From NCBI RefSeq assembly GCF_000970345.1, contig NZ_LAQU01000002.1, positions 1-64,000 on the forward strand: 64,000 nucleotides of DNA, in the 5' to 3' direction. The DNA is from Robbsia andropogonis (GTDB taxonomy: Bacteria > Pseudomonadota > Gammaproteobacteria > Burkholderiales > Burkholderiaceae). The position numbers and the translations under genes were made by a program. Within the stretch, counting starts at the first letter, position 1. Each line of letters opens with the position of its first letter. The notes under the pieces were generated by a model. That model searched no databases. It was not told where the DNA came from and saw only the letters and a program-made list of their open reading frames with translations. Of the stretch, positions 56,435 to 64,000 are shown piece by piece.

Positions 56435-57385
56435 TCAATTCAACGCCAATGCGGCGGCGGCGTTGACGGGGGAGCCTTCCAATGCTTCAGATGGCCGACC
56501 GTCCGGTCCCACCGGTATGTCCCCCACCAAGGTCGTGCGATAAAGCTGCCGATCAAAGTCGAGGTCGAAAATATCGGTGGGAGCCAAGTGCGCGGTTGAT
56601 CTGTTATCCCAGAATGCTAGGCTGCCGGCTTCCCATTTGAAGCGCACCGTGAAGCGCGGCTGCGTCACATGCTCCCACAATAATTCGAGCACCGCCTGAC
56701 TCTCGCGCGGCGTTAATCCGACGATATGCTTCAAGAAGCTCGGACTGACATACAGTGCCCGCTCCCCGGTCTCGGGATGCACTCGCACGAGAGGATGCTC
56801 GGTGACAAGGATGCGTTGCTCCACGGCCTGCTTGTAATCATGGCTGGCATGCACACCCGCTGGCGGCGCAAAACGATGTACCCCGCGCAGGCCGTCGACA
56901 AACGCGCGCAAGGGCGCGGAAAGCGCTTCATATGCCGCTACCAGATTTGTCCATTGGGTATCACCACCATACGGCGGGATGGTCACGCCCCGGAGGATGG
57001 AAGCAAATGGCGGATTGACGGCCGCCGTCACGTCCGTATGCCAGCCGGTCCACGGACGCTGGACACCTTGGCCGCTAAAGCGCGTTGCTTGACGGAACTT
57101 GTCGATGGAATACACCTCGGGATGCCCCGGTACGTGTCCAAACACCGGGTGGCCGAGCGTCAACGCACCAAACTGCGCGGAAAATGCAACCTGCTGCGCA
57201 TGCGTCAGCGGTTGGTCGCGAAAGAAGATCACGCGCCACTTCAGCAATGCCGCTCGGATCGCGACAACCTGCTCGGGTCGTAGTGGCACGGAGAGATCGA
57301 CGCCCTCGATTTGGGCACCGATATGGGCGGATATCGGCTTGACCTTCACACTGTTCGCGGCCACTTCCTTGATCACTGCACTCAT
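56435..57385 (-). CDS. TauD-family 2-oxoglutarate-dependent dioxygenase
   Basis: The 316-residue enzyme closely matches the TauD/AtsK group: iron ligands HTD in RPWTGWHTDVT (near residue 108) and the distal His in WDNRSTAHLAPTDIF, with the 2-oxoglutarate arginine in LYRTTLVGDIP. Such enzymes hydroxylate taurine, alkylsulfonates or sulfate esters to release sulfite or sulfate in the cytoplasm. AAAGGA with 8 bases of spacing supports the ATG at 57385, not the upstream ones. Its place beside sulfur genes and a sulfonate-type transporter supports sulfur scavenging. The exact substrate is unknown. Confidence 0.92.
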   Translation of the reverse strand: MSAVIKEVAANSVKVKPISAHIGAQIEGVDLSVPLRPEQVVAIRAALLKWRVIFFRDQPLTHAQQVAFSAQFGALTLGHPVFGHVPGHPEVYSIDKFRQATRFSGQGVQRPWTGWHTDVTAAVNPPFASILRGVTIPPYGGDTQWTNLVAAYEALSAPLRAFVDGLRGVHRFAPPAGVHASHDYKQAVEQRILVTEHPLVRVHPETGERALYVSPSFLKHIVGLTPRESQAVLELLWEHVTQPRFTVRFKWEAGSLAFWDNRSTAHLAPTDIFDLDFDRQLYRTTLVGDIPVGPDGRPSEALEGSPVNAAAALALN

Positions 57386-57564
57386 CGCAAGCATCCTTTG
57401 ACGTAAAGGGCATTGTGGAGCGCGATGACGACTGGTCGATGAGCGAGCCACAATCCCGGTGAGGGGAACGACGATTACCAGACTATCGTCGTAGGGCAAC
57501 GGCCAAAACCATTTTTTTGGGCTTATCTTATGCTTTATTCGTGTTTTAAGCCGCTGCCCGCTCC

Positions 57565-59547
57565 TTAGCGCCGTCCCGACAAACGCCGTACGACTGACGT
57601 CAGGAGATCGACCTCGTCGCGTGTGTTGTAGAACGCCAGCGAAGGTCGAACCGTCGCCTCAAGGCCAAACCGACGCAATATGGGCTGGGCGCAGTGATGA
57701 CCAGACCGCACGGCGACCCCTTCATCATTCAGGGCCCGGCCGACTTCTTCGGTTTCATAGCCTTTCAGGACGAACGACAGCACGCTCGCCTTCTCGTTGG
57801 CGGTACCAACCAATCTCACCCCCGGCACTCGCCCAAGTCGTTCGGTTGCATACGCAAGCAGATCATGCTCGTACCGTGCAATGCGCTCGATCCCGATGCG
57901 ATCGACGTATTCGAGTGCCGCCCCGAGCCCCACCGCGTCCGCAATGTTACCGGTGCCCGCTTCGAAACGGCTAGGAGGCGCTTGGAAAACAGTCCGTTCG
58001 AAGGTCACATCGGCAATCATATTGCCACCGCCCTGCCAAGGCGGCATGGCGTCGAGCAAATGACGCTTTCCATAGACCGCGCCAATGCCCGTCGGACCGT
58101 AGATCTTGTGTCCTGAAAACACGAAGAAGTCAGCATCGATCGCCTGCACGTTCACCCGCATATGCGAAATCGATTGCGCACCGTCGACGAGCGCCACGGC
58201 GCCTACGCTATGCGCGAGCGTGACAATCTCCTTTACCGGCACTACGGTACCGAGTGCATTCGAGACCTGCGTGACGGAGACGATCTTGGTTCGGTGAGTC
58301 AATAATTGGCGGAATGCATCCAATTTGACCTGCCCGGAATCGTCGACCGGAATCACCTTCAAGGTCGCGCCCTTCCGCGAAGCCAGTTGCTGCCACGGGA
58401 CGATATTCGCGTGATGTTCGAGATGCGAGACGATGATATCGTCTCCGGCTTCGACGTTCTGTTCGCCCCATGTCTTTGCCACCAGGTTGATCCCTTCGGT
58501 CGTGCCCCGAACGAAGATAATCTCGTCGGACGACGCGGCTCCGATGAAACGCCGTACGGTATCGCGAGCATGCTCGTATGCATCGGTGGCACGCCCGGCC
58601 AACGCATGCGCCGCGCGATGGATATTCGAGTTCTCATGCGAATAAAAATACGCAAGACGATCGATGACCGCTTGCGGCTTATGCGTGGTGGCCGCGTTAT
58701 CCAGCCACACAAGCGGCTTGCCGTTTACGCGCTCGCGCAGGATCGGGAAATCGCGGCGCACGGCATCGACATCGAATGTCGCGTGCGTTGACGTAAAACG
58801 GTGTTCACCGTCAAGCCGATCCGAGGTGATGGGTCTTCTCGAGTAGTCCGGAGCATCCGGCTCGTCGAGGAAGTACCGTGGGGGCACTTCCGAACCGCTC
58901 TGGGATGCATGCCGATGGTTCGATGACAGCAAATCACGCAAGCTGTTGGCGTCCGGCAGGCCGAACGCCTCAGGTGCCACCGTCGCGCGTGCGGGGGGCA
59001 CGACGGCAGCGGGCTGGGCACGCCATCCATGTGATGCGCTGTCGATAAAGTAGAAAAGAGAGGAAGTGATGCCCGGTGTGCCACCCAGCGCGGTTCCTCC
59101 CGTACGCGGCTCGATGGTCGGTGCGGTTGTCACCACGGTATCGGGTATATCATTCCCGGCGGATGCATGTGGTGCAAGCGACGGTGCGCGATTGCCGAGT
59201 GTCAGCACCTGCGTGGGTGCCGACGATAACAGGTTTGTTCCAGGAAGTGCCCCTACTGGAACGCCCGAAGAAGAAGCGCCGGTGCCGGTGCCGCCGGGCC
59301 CTGCGAACGGCGAGCCCCCGGGGGCGGGATTCGCGGCGACGTTCAATGCGGTAACAGCCTGTGGCAATACTATCGTCACGCCCCCTGGCGCACCGCTTCC
59401 CGGCACCAGCGACGATGCGGGCGATTGTCCCGGCAATGCCGTAAAGAACGCCGTCGCAAGCCGCGCGAGTGTGCCCGGATCGGGCAATCCCGCCGGTGCC
59501 TGCGCCCCCGGATTGGCGATATCAGCGGTAGGTGTCGGGGTAGTCAT
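57565..59547 (-). CDS. encapsulin-cargo cysteine desulfurase (SufS-like) with long disordered N-terminus
   Basis: The 660-residue protein has a C-terminal class-II cysteine desulfurase domain (from about residue 256, LDNAATTHKPQAVIDRLAYF) with the PLP lysine in FSGHKIYGPTG (about 481) and the catalytic cysteine in RSGHHCAQP (about 619). It converts cysteine to alanine and enzyme-bound sulfur. The first 255 residues are low-complexity, rich in Gly, Pro, Ala and Thr, with conserved-looking islands LPDPGTLARLATAFFTALPG, SSLFYFIDSAS and PPRYFLDEPD. In Family 2A encapsulin systems such extensions direct the enzyme into the shell. It overlaps the encapsulin gene by 26 bases. Confidence 0.95.
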   Translation of the reverse strand: MTTPTPTADIANPGAQAPAGLPDPGTLARLATAFFTALPGQSPASSLVPGSGAPGGVTIVLPQAVTALNVAANPAPGGSPFAGPGGTGTGASSSGVPVGALPGTNLLSSAPTQVLTLGNRAPSLAPHASAGNDIPDTVVTTAPTIEPRTGGTALGGTPGITSSLFYFIDSASHGWRAQPAAVVPPARATVAPEAFGLPDANSLRDLLSSNHRHASQSGSEVPPRYFLDEPDAPDYSRRPITSDRLDGEHRFTSTHATFDVDAVRRDFPILRERVNGKPLVWLDNAATTHKPQAVIDRLAYFYSHENSNIHRAAHALAGRATDAYEHARDTVRRFIGAASSDEIIFVRGTTEGINLVAKTWGEQNVEAGDDIIVSHLEHHANIVPWQQLASRKGATLKVIPVDDSGQVKLDAFRQLLTHRTKIVSVTQVSNALGTVVPVKEIVTLAHSVGAVALVDGAQSISHMRVNVQAIDADFFVFSGHKIYGPTGIGAVYGKRHLLDAMPPWQGGGNMIADVTFERTVFQAPPSRFEAGTGNIADAVGLGAALEYVDRIGIERIARYEHDLLAYATERLGRVPGVRLVGTANEKASVLSFVLKGYETEEVGRALNDEGVAVRSGHHCAQPILRRFGLEATVRPSLAFYNTRDEVDLLTSVVRRLSGRR

Positions 59548-60454
59548 GGTACTTGCCGATCTCCACGTCTTCGAGAACCGCGAGTGCATCCGGTGAATGG
59601 ACCGCGAGTGAGCAATATAGCGAAATCAAGTAAGAAGCAATCGCCTGGTTGTTGATCCCCATGAACCGTACCGACAAACCGGGACCTTGTTCGCCGGCCA
59701 CGCCGGGCTGGTAAAGACCAACCACGCCTTGGCGTTTATCGCCCACGCGCAGCAGCAGGATCGACGTCTTGCCATCGGCAACCGGCACCTTGTCCGACGG
59801 AATCAGCGGGATACCGCGCCAGGTGATGAACTGCGATCCGAACAGGCTCACTGTCGGCGGGGGCACGCCGCGGCGAGTGCATTCACGGCCGAATGCGGCA
59901 ATCGCCAACGGATGGGTCAGGAAAAATGCCGGCTCCTTCCATACCTTGCTCAACAACTCGTCCATATCGTCCGGTGTTGGCGCACCCGTCAACGGATACA
60001 CGCGCTGCTCGTCGGTGACATTGGCCAGCAGGCCGTATTCGGCGTTATTGATTAGTTGGCTTTCCTGCAACTCCTTGATTGTTTCAATCGTCAGGCGCAG
60101 TTGCTCCTTGATCTGATCGTGCGGACTGCTATACAAGTCCGAGATACGCGTATGTACATCCAGAACGGTACTGACCGCATTAAGAAAGTATTCCCGTGGC
60201 GCTTCTTCGTAGGGCACGAACGTCTGGGGCAGTACCTGTTCGTCTTCGCGCTGCGTACATGCGGCCTTCACTGCCTCAGGATTCTTGACCTGATTCAATT
60301 GGTAGATGCCGGCTTCCACCGGCACCCATTGAAGGAGGTGGGTCAGCCAGCGGGGCGTAATGGTGGCGAGCTGGGGGACGGTCTTCGTGGCATTCGCAAG
60401 CTGGCGCGCTGCCTGATCGCTCAGCGTGGTCGGACCATTTGCTACGGTCGACAT
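59522..60454 (-). CDS. Family 2A encapsulin shell protein (SrpI/MMPI-like)
   Basis: The 310-residue protein matches the HK97-fold Family 2A shell proteins, related to Synechococcus SrpI and mycobacterial major membrane protein I. Typical blocks are TPRWLTHLLQWVPVEAGIYQLN, LEDVEIGKYHDYPD and the E-loop region EEAPREYFLNAVSTVLDVHTRI. Shells of this family assemble into icosahedral compartments that enclose a cysteine desulfurase. No cyclic-nucleotide-binding insert is present, which separates it from Family 2B. GGAG precedes the ATG by 6 bases. The cargo enzyme is encoded immediately downstream. Confidence 0.94.
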   Translation of the reverse strand: MSTVANGPTTLSDQAARQLANATKTVPQLATITPRWLTHLLQWVPVEAGIYQLNQVKNPEAVKAACTQREDEQVLPQTFVPYEEAPREYFLNAVSTVLDVHTRISDLYSSPHDQIKEQLRLTIETIKELQESQLINNAEYGLLANVTDEQRVYPLTGAPTPDDMDELLSKVWKEPAFFLTHPLAIAAFGRECTRRGVPPPTVSLFGSQFITWRGIPLIPSDKVPVADGKTSILLLRVGDKRQGVVGLYQPGVAGEQGPGLSVRFMGINNQAIASYLISLYCSLAVHSPDALAVLEDVEIGKYHDYPDTYR

Positions 60455-60570
60455 ATCGGGCTCCGGGTTAGAAGAAAAACGGGAAAGCTTATAACGCGCG
60501 GAGATTATGACGAGTGGAACGCGCCGCCCTCAACAGGCTATAGCCATCACTCCGATATTCCTATGAAATA

Positions 60571-60822
60571 TCAATCGACCGCGCTACTGAGCGTGCCAAT
60601 ATGGCGGCGTTCTGTCTGCCGCAATAGCGATGTGATAGGTTGATCGAGCGCGTTCGCCAGTTTCTCCGCGGTCAATATGGACGCGATCACCTCGCCGCGC
60701 TCGACTTCGCCCACATAGGAACGATTGAGGCCGGCATGTTCCGCAAGCTGCTCCTGCGACCATCGCCGCGCTTCGCGGTAGCGTCTCACAGTCACACCGA
60801 ATTGCCTGATCAAGGGTGTCAT
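60571..60822 (-). CDS. XRE-family helix-turn-helix regulator
   Basis: The 83-residue protein is essentially one HTH_3 domain (SQEQLAEHAGLNRSYVGEVERGE), without a sensor domain. It resembles small repressors such as the C proteins of restriction-modification systems and stand-alone Xre regulators, but no restriction gene is nearby. Its ATG overlaps the acetyltransferase stop by four bases, and 116 bases separate it from the encapsulin gene, so it may control that gene or the whole operon. The short length leaves no room for ligand binding. Confidence 0.9.
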   Translation of the reverse strand: MTPLIRQFGVTVRRYREARRWSQEQLAEHAGLNRSYVGEVERGEVIASILTAEKLANALDQPITSLLRQTERRHIGTLSSAVD

Positions 60823-61769
60823 GCCGTCGCGCGGGTAGGGAGCGCCGACGGCACGGGTGCGGCCACCGGACGGGATACAGCGGTAGAGGCCACGGCCTGG
60901 GTCACGTGACTGCCTGGCGCCACATCCTGCGTCAGCCAGACGTTTCCGCCGATCACCGCGCCGCGGCCAATCGTGATACGACCGAGTATTGTCGCCCCTG
61001 CGTAAATAACGACGTCGTCCTCGACGATTGGATGACGTGCGAGACCTTTTTCGAGATTACCTGCCGCGTCCCGTGGAAAGCGTTTCGCACCTAGCGTGAC
61101 AGCCTGATAGATACGAACTCGCTCGCCGATGATCGCCGTTTCACCAATCACCACGCCCGTCCCATGATCAATGAAACAGCCTTGACCTATGCGCGCCCCT
61201 GGATGAATATCCACACCGGTCTCGCCATGCGCGCGCTCGGCAAGCATTCGCGCTAGCAAAGGCAAGCCCAGCGTGAACAATTCGTGTGCAAGCCGGTGGT
61301 GAATAATTGCAAGAATCCCTGGATAGCAAAGCAGCACTTCATCGACGCTGCCCGCCGCGGGATCGCCTTGGAACGCCGCAAGCACATCGGCATCAAGACG
61401 TGAGCGGATATCCGGCAACCGCGACGCGAATGTCTGCACGATGTCGTGAGCGTCGACCTTGGCCAACTCGCCACCGTCACGGTACCGCGCGGAATAGCGC
61501 AACTCGAGCCGCGCCTGAATCAACAAGGCGTTCAACGCTGCGTCCAGGCTGTGCGCGACGTACAGGTCTTCACTTTCCTGGCGTAGATCGGGCGGACCCA
61601 GGCGCATGGGAAACAACACGCCTTTCAAGGCATCGACGATCGCTTTCAGTGCGTCCGGCGAGGGAAGATCGCGGCCGCCCGCTTCGATGGCGCGCTGCTG
61701 ACGCTTACGCCAATCATGCCGGGCAGTATGCAGGGAACGAACGATCCCGTCGATGTCGAATGCGGCCAC
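60819..61769 (-). CDS. epsC: serine O-acetyltransferase (EpsC type)
   Basis: The 316-residue enzyme makes O-acetylserine, the acceptor for sulfide in cysteine synthesis. It has a helical N-terminal domain and a left-handed hexapeptide beta-helix (from about residue 185): GVDIHPGARIGQGCFIDHGTG, VVIGETAIIGERVRIYQAV and the later IGRGAVIGGNVW. EpsC forms are longer than E. coli CysE. GTG at 61769 is chosen because AAGGGG lies 7 bases upstream. A proline- and alanine-rich tail of 25 residues ends the chain. It couples to the XRE gene by overlap. Confidence 0.92.
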   Translation of the reverse strand: MAAFDIDGIVRSLHTARHDWRKRQQRAIEAGGRDLPSPDALKAIVDALKGVLFPMRLGPPDLRQESEDLYVAHSLDAALNALLIQARLELRYSARYRDGGELAKVDAHDIVQTFASRLPDIRSRLDADVLAAFQGDPAAGSVDEVLLCYPGILAIIHHRLAHELFTLGLPLLARMLAERAHGETGVDIHPGARIGQGCFIDHGTGVVIGETAIIGERVRIYQAVTLGAKRFPRDAAGNLEKGLARHPIVEDDVVIYAGATILGRITIGRGAVIGGNVWLTQDVAPGSHVTQAVASTAVSRPVAAPVPSALPTRATA

Positions 61770-61792
61770 GTTGGTGCCCCTTATAAGCAAAA

Positions 61793-62266
61793 CTAATCTT
61801 GAATCCAAGGTAGCTGGCGGAAACGCCAACCGTTGACGCCCCCGCGATGCTGCGCGGCATCCAGATCGCCTTCGAAACCTTCCAGGACATTGAACACGTG
61901 CGAAAAACCGGCTTTCGCGGCGGCATCCGCGGCCTGTGCCGAGCGGTTGCCGCTACGGCAGAGCAGCAGTATCACGGCGTCCTTGCCGCCCGCCTTGGCC
62001 TCCAGCTCGCGAACGAAACGGGGATTCCGTGTCAAGCTGGTTCCGGTCGCCCACGGCACATGCACGGTGTCGGGCACATGGCCAACGAATTTCCGTTCTT
62101 CGGCGGTACGGACGTCGACCAGCAGCGCCTCGCCGCGCGACACCAAGGTCCAGGCGTCGGCAGGACTCACGCCCCCGGCATAGGCCAGCCTGCTTTCGCG
62201 CGCGGTTTCGCGGGCGTAACCCAGTACAGTCTCAGCGAAGGTCTCGTCTTCCAAGGCAATTAGCAT
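61793..62266 (-). CDS. rhodanese-domain sulfurtransferase
   Basis: The 157-residue single-domain rhodanese has its active-site cysteine in LLLCRSGNRSAQAA (near residue 104) and the N-terminal block GEALLVDVRTAEERKFVGH. Such proteins carry sulfane sulfur as a persulfide in the cytoplasm. A start at 62266 is supported by GAGGGG 8 bases upstream. It precedes the acetyltransferase by 23 bases in the same operon. A rhodanese beside Family 2A encapsulins is a recurring association; here it may deliver or withdraw sulfur. Confidence 0.93.
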   Translation of the reverse strand: MLIALEDETFAETVLGYARETARESRLAYAGGVSPADAWTLVSRGEALLVDVRTAEERKFVGHVPDTVHVPWATGTSLTRNPRFVRELEAKAGGKDAVILLLCRSGNRSAQAADAAAKAGFSHVFNVLEGFEGDLDAAQHRGGVNGWRFRQLPWIQD

Positions 62267-62419
62267 GATGAATTCCCCTCCGGTCATCGGTTTTAGCGGA
62301 ATACGCTTGCAGCAAGAAACGACGCGGCAAGACCAGGGGCATCTCTGCCCCGCGCCGCGATCTGGCTTCGCCACTTTGCATTCGAATCACCAGACAGGGA
62401 ACCAATTTAATGTCATTAC

Positions 62420-62430
62420 TTATTTCATAA
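62420..62430. promoter_or_regulatory. 11-bp dyad upstream of the rhodanese operon
   Basis: TTAT and ATAA flank TTC in the 256-base gap before the rhodanese start. It might be a regulator site, for example for a CysB-like protein or the XRE regulator. It is short, so chance is possible. Confidence 0.25.
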
Positions 62431-62522
62431 CGAAGCAGTTCCCGTGCAACGGCGGCGTACTTCGCCTCACAACAGCCGGGGCCGCCGATACTACAAAGAC
62501 AGGGAAATCCTTCACGTCACGC

Positions 62523-63326
62523 TCACGATACGGCCACGCCAAGTTGTCCCAGCACATGCTGGCGCAAGGCAACAAGGTGCGGATCATCGCGATGTCGCGG
62601 ATAGGGTCGATCATTCGGGATATCGGCAATGATGCACGCAGGGCGGTCGCTGAATACGATCACGCGCGTGGCCATGAACAATGCCTCTTCCACATCGTGC
62701 GTCACCAAAAGCGTTGTAAAACGGATCCGATGCCACAATGCCAATAACTCACTTTGCATGTTCAAACGCGTCAGCGAATCCAACTTGCCGAAAGGTTCGT
62801 CCAGGATCAGCAGCGATGGGTCATTGACAAGGGCACGCGCCAACGCGGCACGCTGTGCCATGCCACCTGACAATTGGTGCGGGTAGGCATTGGCGAACGC
62901 GGCAAGACCCACCGTCTCCAACGCTTCGTCGATGCGACGGTCCGCATCGCGTCGACCCTGCGCGGCCGGCCCCAAACCGACGTTGCGACGGATGGTCAAC
63001 CAGGGATAAAGCGTTGGGTCTTGAAATACAACAACCCGATGCGGATCCGGGCCGGCAACACGGTCGTTGTTGTAATAGATGGCGCCTTCACGCGGGGCTT
63101 CAAGGCCCGCAACCAATCGTAACAGCGTCGACTTTCCGCAGCCGCTTGGCCCCAGCAATGCGACAAAATCGCCCGGTTCAGCGGAAAATTGTACGTTATC
63201 CAACACCGGCAACGAAGTGCCATCCAATACAAAGGCATGGCTGACATCGCGAATATCCAGATAGCCGACCGCAGGGCCGATGGATGCATGTGCCGATACC
63301 GCCTGGTTTTCGACGATCGTTACCAT
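62523..63326 (-). CDS. ABC transporter ATPase, sulfonate/taurine/nitrate type (SsuB/TauB-like)
   Basis: The 267-residue ATPase has Walker A GPSGCGKST, Q-loop VFQDPTLYPWLTIRRNV, signature LSGGMAQR, Walker B LLILDEPFGKLD and VTHDVEEALFMATRVIV. These features are those of the SsuB/TauB/NrtD branch that imports sulfonates, taurine or nitrate/cyanate. The ATG at 63326 follows GGGG by about 8 bases and overlaps the permease stop by 7 bases. Downstream sulfur genes make an organosulfur ligand likely. The binding protein gene must lie beyond the window. Confidence 0.93.
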   Translation of the reverse strand: MVTIVENQAVSAHASIGPAVGYLDIRDVSHAFVLDGTSLPVLDNVQFSAEPGDFVALLGPSGCGKSTLLRLVAGLEAPREGAIYYNNDRVAGPDPHRVVVFQDPTLYPWLTIRRNVGLGPAAQGRRDADRRIDEALETVGLAAFANAYPHQLSGGMAQRAALARALVNDPSLLILDEPFGKLDSLTRLNMQSELLALWHRIRFTTLLVTHDVEEALFMATRVIVFSDRPACIIADIPNDRPYPRHRDDPHLVALRQHVLGQLGVAVS

Positions 63327-64000
63327 TTGAGAAGCCCCTTCTGCCATACAAGTAATCTTCCGCGAACGGCAAATAGCAACGTGATCAGGCCTGAGCACAT
63401 CAACGCCATCACCAATAACGCCGCATACATATTCGCGTACGCGGCCCATCCTTGCGCCCATTGCAGATAGAAGCCCAATCCCGCCTTCACGCCCATCATC
63501 TCGGCGACGACCAATACCGAAAAGGATGCCCCAAGTCCCATGAACAAACCGACGAATACCGATGGCAACGCCGCTGGCACGGCAACACGCAAGACCAGGA
63601 ACCAAGGCTTTCCACCCAGCGTGCGCGCGATATCGTAAAAAGCCGGATTGACACTCGCCACGCCCGACCATGTCAGCACGGCAACAGGAAACCCACTGGC
63701 GAGCGCGATCAGGAAGATGCTCGCGGAGAAGCTGGATGGGAAAAAGAAAAATGCCAGTGGCAACCACGCGGTGGCAGGTAACGGCCCGATGATCCGCAGG
63801 ATGGGATGGACCCAATACCCGACGATCCGCGACCACCCCACGCCAACGCCAACCACAAACCCGGTCATCGCGCCTGCCACATAACCAAGGAACAATAACC
63901 GCAGTGAATACAGGAGGCTTGTTCCCAACTTGATGTAGTCGTTACGGAATACGTCCAGCAAGGCCTGCGGCGGCGCGAAAAACGGCCGGGGCAAGAGACC
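63320..64000 (-). CDS. ABC transporter permease, SsuC/TauC-like, 5' part off-window
   Basis: About 227 residues of an inner-membrane permease are visible, beginning LPRPFFAPPQALLDVF and running through five helices. The coupling loop AFYDIARTLGGKPWFLVLRVAVPAALP is of the SsuC/TauC type. The frame has no true start within the window, so its first helix is missing. The N-terminal block (the P-x-P-F region before LLDVF) is that of taurine/sulfonate permeases. It overlaps the ATPase gene by 7 bases and opens the visible sulfur island. Confidence 0.92.
   Translation of the reverse strand, partial: GLLPRPFFAPPQALLDVFRNDYIKLGTSLLYSLRLLFLGYVAGAMTGFVVGVGVGWSRIVGYWVHPILRIIGPLPATAWLPLAFFFFPSSFSASIFLIALASGFPVAVLTWSGVASVNPAFYDIARTLGGKPWFLVLRVAVPAALPSVFVGLFMGLGASFSVLVVAEMMGVKAGLGFYLQWAQGWAAYANMYAALLVMALMCSGLITLLFAVRGRLLVWQKGLLKW

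Overview
The window reads as chromosomal DNA of a betaproteobacterium of the order Burkholderiales, probably a Burkholderiaceae member. The evidence is the pair of trimeric porins whose mature ends begin QSSVTLYG, GC-rich coding sequence, a full-length PEP carboxylase, BrnQ, DeoR/GntR/AraC regulators and many sensory proteins. The genus cannot be fixed from sequence alone. No rRNA, tRNA, CRISPR array or prophage was seen.

Layout. 1-9 kb: partial cupin gene, brnQ, an HDOD/GAF signalling protein broken in a G tract, dienelactone hydrolase, a hypothetical gene, CorA, an MHYT membrane sensor and a lipoprotein esterase. 9.3-25.8 kb: a porin followed by a catabolic locus: Tat-exported oligopeptide-type binding protein, Rieske oxygenase, two permeases, a fused two-domain ATPase, LigB-type dioxygenase, flavin/2Fe-2S reductase and formamidase-like amidase. 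After it come an AraC regulator, a convergent TauD-like oxygenase, a NIT-ANTAR antiterminator and an aldose epimerase. 26-38.7 kb: a membrane protein and GNAT pair, lactonase, a frameshifted carboxylesterase, an MDR oxidoreductase, ppc with a hexanucleotide tandem repeat, a small unknown gene, a PiT phosphate transporter and a chemoreceptor.

38.8-43.9 kb is the most accessory-looking stretch: a decayed IS6-family transposase, a GntR/FAH-hydrolase divergent pair with a strong palindrome, an orphan HEPN-domain gene without a normal start codon, the tail of another lost gene, and a lipoprotein hydrolase. 44-54.6 kb: a Cache chemoreceptor, a second porin, then a HAD phosphatase and DeoR regulator divergent from a four-gene PotDBCA-like ABC importer. 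54.9-55.9 kb: MgtC-like and PA2169-type proteins.

56-64 kb, all on the minus strand, is a sulfur island: sulfonate/taurine-type ABC permease and ATPase, rhodanese, serine O-acetyltransferase, XRE regulator, a Family 2A encapsulin shell protein, its cysteine desulfurase cargo with a disordered N-terminal extension of about 255 residues, a TauD-like dioxygenase, and the remnant of a flavin-dependent monooxygenase. The gene set suggests uptake of organosulfur, synthesis of cysteine, and sequestration of cysteine-derived sulfur inside a protein nanocompartment.
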